The notes beneath the pieces are model-generated. The model was not told where the DNA came from and did not search any database. It saw nothing but the letters and a program-made list of their open reading frames with translations. A stretch of 64,000 nucleotides of DNA from Pterobdella sp. o SKG-2022 (lineage: Eukaryota; Annelida; Clitellata; Hirudinida; Piscicolidae). A program made the position numbers and the translations under genes. Location of the stretch: assembly GCA_964035795.1 (NCBI GenBank), contig OZ038322.1:15237447-15301446 (forward strand). Reading direction: 5' to 3'. Shown here piece by piece: positions 37,801 to 57,011 of the stretch (the first letter of the stretch is position 1; every line of letters begins with the position of its first letter).

Positions 37801-40800
37801 GCGCCACCATCGAAAATGTTAAACACATGCCTAACCTCAATCAAAAGGTATATAATGGTTTCGTTACCTATTTTATTTTATTAGAGCATTCTGGCTTTTG
37901 AAATTCAAGTTTTATACTGTTTATAATTATTTCCGTTGTTTCGATCATAAAGCGAAAAATGAATGCATATAAGTCGACCATTAGTCGCCCTCATTAGAGT
38001 ATCGGTAGCTCAATATGGATGTTTCACAAAGGGATATTTCTTGTTTAAAGTTGAAAACTTATACCTAAATTGCGTCATTCATTTTAAAACTCATTCGACA
38101 AAATTTCACCGGCTATGACAGTGTAGTGAATAATAATATGACTGTTCTTACATTACAACTGCCAATAACATTCAATTTAAAAGGCAATGTTAAAATATGC
38201 ACACAACCTCATATTCCAAAAAAATACAAGTGGTGTGAGATAAAACACTTGTTAGATAAAAATATTGAAGTCTGTCAATACTTCACTATATACTCAGTGA
38301 GTTATTTGTTGTAAATTTAACTTGTATTTAATCAATAGTGCTTTATCACAACTCAGTTATTCGTGTTTTCACTAAAGAAAATATCTTAACTATTTTATAA
38401 AAATATTTTTTGAAAAATTCATAATGCTTAATATATTCTGGTGATTATTAATATCGATACTTCTAGAATACCAACAATACAACACGACTTAACCCTCGAA
38501 TCACATTACTCATAGAACTTAATACTCCGTTGATTGAACTGTGAATATAACTACTTTTAAGAAATTTGTAACATTAAATTTAGATCGACTTTCAAACACA
38601 ACAATGTATGTGTAAATTTATGTAAGATACACGAGCTGAAGTCATTGAAACAAAAATAACACAGGGTATTTCAAAGTGTGGAAACTTTTAAAAATCAATT
38701 CCATTAAAAGATTTCAGTTAAAGTTTTCAATAAAATCTTATAATACATTAGGTAAAATCGCACTTTATTCTAGCAACTAACAGTTCACAAGTGTTTGAAT
38801 ATTTTGAAAAAAATATTAGTTTATAAAAATTGACTTGAAAAATGATGAAATTCTTTTTAAAACTGAAAATTATAATTTTAATTATATATTAAATTATATA
38901 TTTGAAATACAATGAACTATTAGTACGCTTTGTAAACATCTTTACAAACAGCAAGATCAGGAGTTCATTTTAAACATAAGAATCAAAACTAAACAAAGAA
39001 ATTGTTCAAAATTAAAAGGCCACAAAGCTTTCCTTAAGCCAGACTCCCTCATCAAACTCATCTATCAAGACATGAAAGTGTCACTAACATCAAGACATCT
39101 TGTCTTTTTGGGAAGTAAATAAATTAGTTCTGAGTAGCTGAGGTTAACTGCACCAGAATTTAGCACTTATTTTTGAAGGCTGTTTTTTTGTTATAACCTA
39201 GATAACCGTAGACTAGGGTAGCAAGAATCGACAAACTGATATTCTGGTATCGTTGTCATTTGGCTTGGTGGATGATCCTAGTTGGTAATGGCAAAGCAAA
39301 CTGTCTTTTGAATTTGATAACTTCGAGTTGGATGGCTGTCTATGAAAAATTGTCTGAATGAAAATGCTTTTTCAAAGTATGATATAAGTAGTATCAATAA
39401 CCTAGGCCGACTGCTATCAACCCTACCTACTAAGACATGTACATCAGTATAACCTAATATGGCTGATTTAATAAGTCATTATTATGCCAAATTTTTTCAA
39501 TCAGGCTTTGAGAAATTATTAGATAAAAACTAAATTTTTGATTTCATAGGCTATTGTACCATGCAATAAGTCCCACATTCATAAATTTTTATGCACATGA
39601 GCAAACACTTAAACATAGGTTTAAGAATTTGAAAACAAATCACTTGTTAGTTTATATTCAATAAACTTTAGTTTCATTTTTTTATCATAACCAAAACTTT
39701 AACAAACTCAAAAAATCGTTAAAAAATGGATGAAAAAATTCGTAAATAAAAAATAATGATTTTCCATTGAGATTATTTCGTTGACTGCCTGGGAATCGTT
39801 TGTTTGCAGGAAAGAAAGGGTCTTGTGTTGATGCTCGAAAGGAAATATCAAGATACGCAGGCTGAGGAGGCCAGAGAGAGTGCCAGAAGAGAGTGGGAAC
39901 GAGAGAAAAAAATTTTCGAGCAATATAGAGTGAGAATGATTCAGTTCAACATTTGACATTTGAAAACTATCACTTGAATCAATAAAACTCAAAATATTGT
40001 AAACTAAAAAATTTGTATGAAAAGTTTTCAAGGTTATTCAAATAACGCACTTAATGAAAGAATAAATTTTGAACCATATCTAGATAAATTTTCAAACTTT
40101 GTCAATTAAAACCAATTTAGAAAATAAATGATCAACAAACTACTTCAAATTTTCAGCAACCACAATGATTATTGAAAAGTAACCTTATGACATTTCAGTC
40201 AAAAAAACCTCCTCTACCGTTCGACGACATTTCTCCTCAATACAGATCCTCAAAAGTGAGCCTAACCTCACTCTGTTGATGTCATATCTAAATATCATTC
40301 CTCTATCATAATACTTATTGTCACTAGTCAATATTAATCACTTTTCAAATTAATTAATAAAGCGTATGAAATAGTTAATATTTATATATTATATTATGAA
40401 CACACATAAAATAGTTAAAATAAAAATAATCTTCTTCAAGGGAGAGTATAGACTGGGACCTGGTCTTCTGGAGGCTACTCTGCCTTTCGATAACTCCATG
40501 GTAACTTTTGACGTCATTTTTTTCCAAACCTTAAATTTATTCTTCTATTTAAAGTTGTTATGATCGTTAGTTTGACTTTATGGAGTATGAAGCTGTGAAA
40601 AAAGGTTAATTCATTAAGTGCTGTAGCAAAAACTCTTAAGCAGTAGAAAGATACCATTGGATGCATTGTTGACCACCACATAACACCATCATGATCAGAT
40701 GGACCTTGAAGATGGCTCTGTAGCCAACCAATCAACTCTTGACACCACCCTCAACCTGCTGGACAAGAAGGTGCCATCATTGAAATTTTGAATTATATGA

Positions 40801-42536
40801 ACAATTTTAAATATATGAAAAATTTTATCAGAGAAGTGAGCTTAAAAACAAAACATTTCAAGCTTTGGAACGGAAAAGAATTGTGGTTGGTATTAAATTC
40901 CTTATCATTTGTAACATATATAGGGGCGTTATGTAAAACTGTGTTGTTCTTAGGAAAAAAGACTGGAAGAAACCAAAAAAAATTCAGAACTGAGACAGAA
41001 AAATTTACTTGAGAAACAAAAAAGAGACGTGGAACGAGCTCTGCTGACAAAGAAGGAAAAGGAAGTGATGGACAGAGAAGTTTGTAGATTTAAATGAGCC
41101 TATAAATAATTAACCGATTCATGTTTAGATCATAAATAGTTTTTATATATTATAGGAAATTTATGCCGTTAAATGAAATAATTACCAATTCTTATAAAAT
41201 TTATGGCAATCAGAGACTAGCGAGGAAAAATGAATTAGCTAAACAAAAAAGTGAAAAAGTCAAAATGGAAGAAAAAATGAAAAAGTAAATTTTTAAATTA
41301 CAATATTAAATTAAAAAGACCAAGAAGTATTTGAAACAAATATACCTGACACAAAGCAACATTTGATTCTTACTAACAGAGAAAAATTATTAGAAGACCA
41401 AAAAATGAGGGAAGCTTTGGAGAAAAACTTCACTATCAATTTGAAGAAGAAGGTGAAGGATAAATCAAAATTCAGGTGGATGATGGGGTTTGAAACAAAA
41501 AAATGTCTTTTTTTGTAAATTTTTATCTTTTTAAAATAAATTTATTTTAATGAATTCGAATCATTGAAACAAAATGAAGTTTGAACACATCACACGGAAC
41601 CTCAACCTCCCTCCCTCCATCCTTTTCCCATACCTTTTTCAGATCAAGCAGTGATCTAAATGAAGTGAAGCAGAGGCAGCAAGAACAAGAAGAGCAAATG
41701 AGGCACTGGCAACAGGAACTCATGAAGTACAAGCAACAGGTGGTTTTTATAACTAAAACCTTATCTTAAACCATTGTCAAGTTTGAACTACACTAATGGC
41801 AAAAAAATATTGTTCCTTTAAAACTAGATTTTAGTCTCCAGAAAATTTAATTTTAACTTCAACAGCAAGAATTGAAAGCGCAGCTAAAAACTAAAGAAAT
41901 TAATGCAAAGAAAAAGGAAAAAGCTGCGAAGATGAGAGCAGTCAAACAACAACAACAAAAAGATAATTTCAACAGGTGACACAATTATTCAAATTTTACT
42001 TCTAATCTTTTCAAAGTGAAGAAAACATAATTAAATAAACAAAAAAAAAGCCTCATTTATTTAATAGACCAAACGTATCAAATCATTAATCGAATTTCTC
42101 ATTCATTTATTGTTAAAATTTATTCACTAAAAACTTAATTGACTTGAAAAGAGTAATGGAAAAAGAAGAAGAATGGAAAGAAATGGTGGCAAACTCTATA
42201 CACGTCAAGGAAGCCAGAGCAAACAAGATCCAAATGGAACGACAAAAACAAGCCCAGAGGGTAAATTTTGATTAACTGATTCTAATATATTTAAATACTA
42301 TCTTTTACTTCACATATTCTTTTCTAATTTTTCAAACTTATTTAGAAAATCTAAATATTTCTTGAAGACATTTGCTAATAAATTGAAAACATGTTCGTTG
42401 AATGCTTGGTTTGCAGTCGAAGTTTTTAGCGGATCTCAGTAGAGGCTTAAGAGAAGAACTGAGACTCAACCAGTCCCTGACAGACCTATCTAAGCTCAAT
42501 GACTTCATTGAAATGCAGAACAAGTATTTTGAATGA
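34893..42536 (+). CDS. Large disordered and coiled-coil protein, 14 exons, family not recognised
   Basis: Exons: 34893-35023, 35237-37085, 37698-37847, 39810-39929, 40199-40255, 40441-40500, 40699-40770, 40954-41079, 41214-41284, 41380-41475, 41643-41739, 41866-41975, 42152-42260, 42417-42536 (stop TGA). All phases agree, giving 1055 residues. The start ATG at 34893 opens a short exon (PKWQFEDEIEEDHFLVRKHL). Residues 44-660 form one long exon rich in Ser, Asn, Lys and Thr, without a fold. From about 711 to the end come Glu/Lys/Gln-rich helices split over small exons, with a proline-rich break (KPPLPFDDISPQYRSSK, then YRLGPGLLEATLPFD). The C-terminus ends LNDFIEMQNKYFE. The pattern suits a cytoskeletal, centrosomal or ciliary protein, but this is inference. 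If the donor at 37086 is not used, exon 2 runs to a stop at 37240 and ends in a hydrophobic segment (LGIKILLITFSLILAEFFII), a possible membrane-anchored short form. The exon 2 to 3 junction is the least certain. Confidence 0.78.
37968..38010 (+). repeat. Repeat family C motif, copy 2 (diverged)
   Basis: ataagtcgaccattagtcgccct in the intron after exon 3 of the coiled-coil gene; compare 60526-60570 (plus) and 18338-18378 (minus). Confidence 0.4.
39165..39475 (+). repeat. Unclassified interspersed repeat, family B, copy 3
   Basis: Third copy of the repeat at 1185-1545 and 6985-7345. It shares cgacaaactgatattctggt, catttggcttggtggatgat, gataagtagtatcaataacc-type sequence, gccgactgctatcaacc and cagtataacctaatatggct. 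The 3' part is closest to copy 1 (ataagtagtatcaataa), the 5' part to copy 2. It lies in an intron of the coiled-coil gene. Confidence 0.7.
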
Positions 42537-42737
42537 ACCCTATGCTATTATGTCTACCCGCTTGAATAATTTAATTGTAACATTTAATGGAAGTCTGTGG
42601 AAAGTATTGATAGATTTGTAATTTTATGGAGTTTATTATTGTTTTTGTTTATGAGTTCTAAAATAATTTTTATGATAATTTTGATTTTTTCATTTCGTAT
42701 AAATTTTAAAGTTTGAAAAATGCTTTGGAACGTTTGA

Positions 42738-42743
42738 AATAAA
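42738..42743 (+). promoter_or_regulatory. Candidate polyadenylation signal of the coiled-coil gene
   Basis: AATAAA about 200 bases after the stop codon at 42536, in a T-rich 3' UTR. Position fits, but it is not proven. Confidence 0.5.
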
Positions 42744-43815
42744 ATCTTTCCTGTATTAAATAATAATCAAGCCATTTGGAAAAATCATCTTTTTTTTGAG
42801 AAACAAAGAAACTCTTGTGTAGTTTACAAGAAGGTTTTGATAATAGTTTTGTTTGAAGTGTTGAGAACTTTGAAGTGCGTTCACCTGCATCAAAGGTGTT
42901 GAGGTGGGTTCATTAAGGAAATTAACAATGCATTATCAAATTTTCTATAAAATTTCACACTTTTTTGTTTTATTAATTTAAATTTAATTTCTTAAAGCAA
43001 ACTACGTTTAATATTTAAAAATTCAACGCATATTTATAAGAAATAAAAAGCAAAATTGAAGATAGCACCAAAAACAGGCATGCAAAAAGTGAACAAGATA
43101 ATAAAGATTTCAATTGGCTAATTATGGCTTCGAGGTGATTGGCTGCCTATGCGTGCCAAGCTTCTAAATCTCAATCAAATCCACTATAAACATGAAACAA
43201 CGCTCGATAATGGAGATTTTATTCAATACATTAATTACTCAATAAATCTTCATTCAATATACTTATACGAACATTCTCAACAACTTTTTAAATCAAAATT
43301 TCAACTCTTGCCAGTGTAGCGAGCAATAATCCAACACGAAAAAGTCTAAATATTTAATGAACGCTAATTGTTGTTTTTTGTGTTTTGATTAGCATTGTGT
43401 ATGACTCAATCGTTAATATTGATGAGTGTGCTTAGAAATAAAAGAAGCATTACACGATTAATTAACCACTCGATGCCTTTTCATGCACGTATCACACCTA
43501 CATATATGTCCACGTCTCATCCTTTATATGTGTGTGTGTGCCCACCTCTCATCATACTTTAAAAGTCGACGCAGGTGGTGGCAGGAAGGTGGAAGTTTTG
43601 ATTTGAGTTGGAAAAACTATGTTTTCATATTCAACTAGCAAAAAGCTTGCTTTTAAAAAATTTGAAACTGTCTTATATTTCTATCGTTTGTTTCAACGTT
43701 TTTGACATTTGGAATAACACAAAATTACAGACATCAAAATTAAATAATTTATAATTTCATAACTTGAAAAATTTTTTATATTAAAGACCCTCTTTTGAAA
43801 CAAAAAACACTTGGC
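42744..43815. other. Intergenic DNA and probable promoter region of the zinc-finger gene
   Basis: A+T-rich with no open frame of note. A short (TG)n and a pyrimidine-rich patch lie at 43500-43560. An acceptor-like attaaag at 43780-43786 leaves open a 5' non-coding exon. Confidence 0.45.
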
Positions 43816-44787
43816 ATGTTAAATTGCAACAAAGCAGCCATTATGGTGGGAAAGACAGTCGAGTCAAACAATGCGACACAAGACAACACAAAATGTTTGC
43901 AACACATGGCATCCGATCACAGTTTTCCTTCTGGCTTTCCACAGTATACCACAAACTTTTACCAAACTCCGTCTAACTACTTTTTGTTTCAAAATAATTT
44001 TGATTGGAATTTGTACCCGAGGTTGTTTTACATGCCAGTTGAAAGTTTCCAATTCCCTCAAAACGTGTCACGTGAATTACCCAATCGTTTCATGCCGATT
44101 AAAAATTCAATTAAATTTCATAGAAAAAAAATCAATAAAAAATTTGAAAAAATATTGAAGTTGAAAAGCGAATTAAAAAAAATGCTCTTTAAAAAAATAA
44201 TTAAAAAGAAGTGTCTTAAAAATGATGGAAAAAAAATTCCTTCCAAAAAATATGAATCGGAAAGTGGCAATGAATTAGTTATCATTAGGAATGAATTTGA
44301 ATTAAAGTCTCTCCCAGGTACAAAAACAACTTACGATGTAAATGACACGCACAAGAACAACACACAAAACACAAAATCAGATATCAATGTGACATATGAT
44401 GATGATGAGAAAAAATCGTGGCACAAAAAAAACATTGATTGGGACAATAAAAATCATTTGAGAAAAAATATTTTTCTTGGTAGTGCTGAAGATTTTGAAG
44501 TCACCACCACTACATTATCGAACGAGGAGAATTCTTTTTTAAACATTCATAACGATTTTTCAAGTAAAATCGAAAATAGCCAGTTACATGCTAAGTACAA
44601 AGAAATGAAAAGCAAAAATAATCTCAAAAAAGATAAAAATTTGATGCCAAAGACTGCGGAGAAAGGACTGAGGTGCAACCTGTGTCTGAAAAATCTCAAT
44701 AGTTTGCTGCAGGCGGTGGAGCACTTTGGGGGGAAAATTCACCAAAAAAATGTCGCCAAAACTAACAATAGCGTGAATTTCAGTTGA
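43816..44787 (+). CDS. Lys/Asn-rich protein with one JAZ/matrin-type C2H2 zinc finger
   Basis: Open frame without introns, 323 residues if started at the first ATG (43816). The frame is open a little further 5' but has no ATG there. Residues 1-90 are rich in Asn, Phe and Pro (many Phe/Tyr, LPNRFMPIKNSIKF). Residues 95-140 are a highly basic Lys stretch that could act in nuclear localisation or RNA binding. A low-complexity middle follows. Near the C-terminus is a zinc finger, CNLC, 12 residues, then H-x5-H (VEHFGGKIHQKNV). The H-x5-H spacing is that of U1C, JAZ and matrin-type fingers, which bind RNA or double-stranded RNA. Function beyond nucleic-acid binding is unknown. A poly(A) signal follows within 50 bases. 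Its convergent neighbour is dynamin. Confidence 0.7.
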   Translation: MLNCNKAAIMVGKTVESNNATQDNTKCLQHMASDHSFPSGFPQYTTNFYQTPSNYFLFQNNFDWNLYPRLFYMPVESFQFPQNVSRELPNRFMPIKNSIKFHRKKINKKFEKILKLKSELKKMLFKKIIKKKCLKNDGKKIPSKKYESESGNELVIIRNEFELKSLPGTKTTYDVNDTHKNNTQNTKSDINVTYDDDEKKSWHKKNIDWDNKNHLRKNIFLGSAEDFEVTTTTLSNEENSFLNIHNDFSSKIENSQLHAKYKEMKSKNNLKKDKNLMPKTAEKGLRCNLCLKNLNSLLQAVEHFGGKIHQKNVAKTNNSVNFS

Positions 44788-44835
44788 AAGATTCTTTCAA
44801 TGTTGCTTCATTAATTTTTAAATTTTATTATACAA

Positions 44836-44841
44836 AATAAA
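44836..44841 (+). promoter_or_regulatory. Candidate polyadenylation signal of the zinc-finger gene
   Basis: AATAAA 48 bases after the stop codon at 44787. Confidence 0.5.
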
Positions 44842-46787
44842 AAAACGATTTTTAACGAAATAATTTTTAGCAGAACGAACTGAAACAAATGAGTTTAATA
44901 AGATGTGAAATTTTCATTGAATGCATGTTTGCTTTTATGAGGGTTGAAGCAGCATTATATTCTACATAATGGAAGTTTCAAGCCATTAAAGTTTTTTGTT
45001 TCCAGGTATTGATTTTTCCAAGCAGAAAATTTTGTAAAGATTAAATCAAAAAGTTAATTGAAAATATTTTTGAAAAATAAGCACTCATTCGATGATTCTT
45101 TGAATGCAATGTTTATATGGTTTCAACGAAATATTTTAAATCGAATTTTTTGAACGTATCCACAATTATGTATAAGATTAGGATGTTTTTTTGAGTCCCA
45201 AATAAATATTTGACATGAAACGCCTTTTTTAAAGTATACTAAAATCTCACGAAGCTTTTCACCAAACACAAGCTATCTTCCTATCTTGAAGAGTGAACTC
45301 GGTTTTAAGACTGAGTAATTGTTATGATGCTGTATAAGATGCTGAATCTCAACGGGGTTAAATTTTTTCATGGTGAAGTTGGTTCATTATGGAAAAATTA
45401 TTTTTGCAATTCAAATTGAAAAACTTTGATTAAATGTTGGAAAGTACCGACTTGAAACTTTTGATTTGAGATGGAAACTTTTCTAGTTTATTTGCATATG
45501 AAACACTTGATAAAAATATTATAATATTGAGAAAGTTTTTTTTATTTGACAGCTTTTTTTTTACATAATGAGTGTTTATGGTTCAAAAAATATAACTATT
45601 TTAATTTTGAATAAATAAAAACTATGATTATTTAAATTTTATTTTCTCAAATAATGAAACTAATTAAGTATATGAGCACAATTAATTCTAGAGGTTAAAT
45701 TAATTACAATCATCTATACACAATAGTATCTCCATAAATCTAACTTACAGGACAATGCAAAAAAAATAATAATATTTAAAGAATGAGCATAAGCTATCAG
45801 ACCGGTTTTATAACCACTGTGTCAAACAGCGAGTCATCATCAATCCATTCACGGCCTCAAACAGACAAAATGTCAAAAACTATGTCAAGTAACTAATTTT
45901 GTTTAGCTAACACCAATATATGTATGTTGCTACTTTCGCGATAATGACGGTAAGATATAAACGAAGTTAACTAGTATCAAGAAAGATAGCACGAAGCTTT
46001 TCTAAGGTGTTTTTAATTCTCAGCGGTGCGCCAAATGAAAGTATCTAAAAAATAAAAACATGCTTCAACATTTTCAAAATTCTTTGGTGTAATGGATGTT
46101 TATATAATGCTTTGTAATACATGGTGAATGGAATAATCACTTGGATGATGAGCTTGAAAGACCACACCTTAACAGGAAAGCATCCGAGACGACGAGGAAA
46201 ACTATGGAGTACTTTATTGAAAAAATAACTAAAAAAAAAGTAAATTAAAATAAATAATATATACATTAAATAAAGTTGTGACTCAATGTGACTTTGGCAA
46301 CACTAGGAACTCAGTCGAAACATCGCAAAAGCATAAAATCTCCAGTCTTTGGTCATAGCGGATAACAATATATTTATGATAGCTTGGCGGCGGTGACTGA
46401 GACAAAAAACGTACAAAAACAATAGTAGAATTCTCAAAAGCTGTACAAATTAAAATCCTAAAAGTGAAATTTTGAGATACAAAATATAAATCAGCTTGAA
46501 AATATCATAAATTTGACTGCGTGGCGACTTAACAAATAAAACTCAACAATATGTAAAAACTCAAAAAAATCAATAATATAATTTTTAAACGAAAATATAA
46601 TCAATAAAACAAAAAAAAATGACTAACGAAATAAAAACGTGATATCGAGCCTCTAAGACATTAACCAATGCAATTGCTATATAGGAAACAACCCACTAAT
46701 ACAACTAAGAAGAACTCAACTAAGTCACGTTACATTATTCAAATCATTTCAAGAATTCTTCCACATTCTTTTTTCTCGAATAGTCCT
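44842..46787. other. Intergenic DNA between two convergent genes
   Basis: A+T-rich. It should contain the dynamin 3' UTR (minus strand). A possible minus-strand AATAAA lies at 46213-46218. The fragments cacgaagcttttc at about 45250 and 45990 weakly resemble the foldback family. Confidence 0.45.
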
Positions 46788-55009
<8,222 letters not shown>

Positions 55010-57011
55010 TTTTGTTGAGTTCAATTTTTCGTGCAAGTATTTATTTGTTTACTTAAAGTCGACGCCTACATCAGAGCAGGCAACCAGTTGGAAACCCCGA
55101 ATTAGATAATTATAATATCGACCACGATCAACATAAAATAATTCAGCGATGGGCAATTGTTCTTTATTTACTTTTAATTTAATACTTTAATGAATGTTAT
55201 TTTTAAATTAAATTTTTTGTTTAAAATAAAATATTATTAATGATTTAAAAAAAGTTGAGTTTTGCAAGCAGTAACTTCAAATTAATATTTTTTCCCCTAT
55301 AAGCATTTTTTATTGTGTACATTCACCCAATATCATTCCTATAATTAAAAAAATATATATATTTTATGTCATGATCAAATGAAAATTTGTTCAGATTTAT
55401 TCAAATTTTATAAAGTATTATTTTTGTCATGAAAAATCTTCTCTAATTGAAATAATTTTCAAATGATATAATGGTGAATAGTTAAGAAGATATTTATTTG
55501 AAGGGCAATTCAAAGCACACATTTCAAAGCTTTATACATATTTAGTATGGTTGTTTGATGGATGAATGTTATTGTTAAAAGTGGAAAATTGCTTGCTGTC
55601 TTGAAACAAACAATAGCCCGAAATAGACCTCAAACATTTTCAATTTTTGACCTTTTGTTCAAGAAAATTTTTTAATGTAATATAATCTAAATAAAACATT
55701 ATCATGAAGAAGTGTTGAAAAAATGAGAAACCTAATTATCGGATAAGACGTGAAGGTTAGCTTCCTATTTCAGATTTTCACTCCAACATTAGATTAACCG
55801 AAGATTTTTTTGAATTTTTAGATTTAATTTTTTTAAAATATTAAATTTCTATCATTCGTCGTTTTATAAACCTTTTTCATTATTTTTATTGCATGAGTAC
55901 GAAGTTGTAACGTTTTAATTATTTTACATTGGGTATTTGAAACTTGCGAATAGTTTTAGGTACCAAAAACGAATATTTCGCCAATTAAGTTTAAAATGTT
56001 TTATCGCAACATTTTCAAGCCACATAAACAATTTTTAATCAGGCTCATAAAAAGTTGGTGGTAATAGCAAAATTTGGACTTATTTTAAATCGCTTTTTCG
56101 TACCCATCTTATTTTTCTGATTTTCATGAAACTCTGCCAAAAAACTTGTTTTAATAGCTTGCTATTTTGATTAATTTAATTAACCTTAGCAAGAAAGACT
56201 TTTTTACAGTTTTTATCTAAAAAATTGCACGAAAAACTACTGTTTTATTCAATACTATACTTTAATTCATAATCAAATGAATACTTAAAGTTTTCAATAT
56301 ATTTCCATTTAAATTTCCACTACCAATCAACCAAAATTTTTTCCATTAAAACAACCTCCTATTCAACAACATCATCGGACACAAATGTTGCAGTAGTATG
56401 AATAGCAACTCCATAGGTATAATAACAATCGATGCATCGATTTACATGGCGGGGGTATATGGAAGCTGGGAACACATGCGAAACAATGACTTAATACTTC
56501 AATAACAAGTCTATGTATGTTATGATGTGCAAATATTTGTGGAAACGAACACGAATATAAATTATCCTATTAAAACTCTGTATTCGAGCTATGCTAACAA
56601 TGTTTCGCTATGAGAAGTTTTATCAATCCTCGATTCTGCTTGTATATAAAAGAATATTGTGTTGATATTGTTTGAAGTTAGTTTTTAAATAATCACTGAA
56701 TTTAATCTCGTACATGCCAGCTGAATTGATAAAAAAGAAATACGCATTGAGGTTATTATTATTTTTCAATGATGATGATACCTTTTGTATTGAGAGAGAT
56801 TAGTAATATTAGCAAATATAATGAACTGTGTGCTTTATTATTTCCAATAAATTGAAATTAAACATTTTTCTTTAAAATTCTATAAATAGAACGCTTTGAA
56901 AAACATGATTTATTTTATTTAAATTGTAACATTCAACTTTCAAAGCATATGATTTCATATATGATGGAAATTAAAACCTAATTGTTAATTACCCGGAAGG
57001 AAGTGAGACAA
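55010..57011. other. Divergent intergenic region between dynamin and the armadillo gene
   Basis: About 2 kb between two divergent start codons, so it should hold both promoters and 5' UTRs. Bases 55040-55090 are slightly more G+C-rich (gtcgacgcctacatcagagc) and sit just upstream of the dynamin ATG. The rest is A+T-rich with no recognised motif. Confidence 0.5.

Larger units (their letters stand above)
37848..39809. other. Longest intron of the coiled-coil gene
   Basis: Intron with donor gtatat and acceptor tttgcag. It holds a family C motif and a family B repeat copy (39165-39475). The 62-codon frame at 38126-38314 has no recognisable similarity. Confidence 0.6.
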
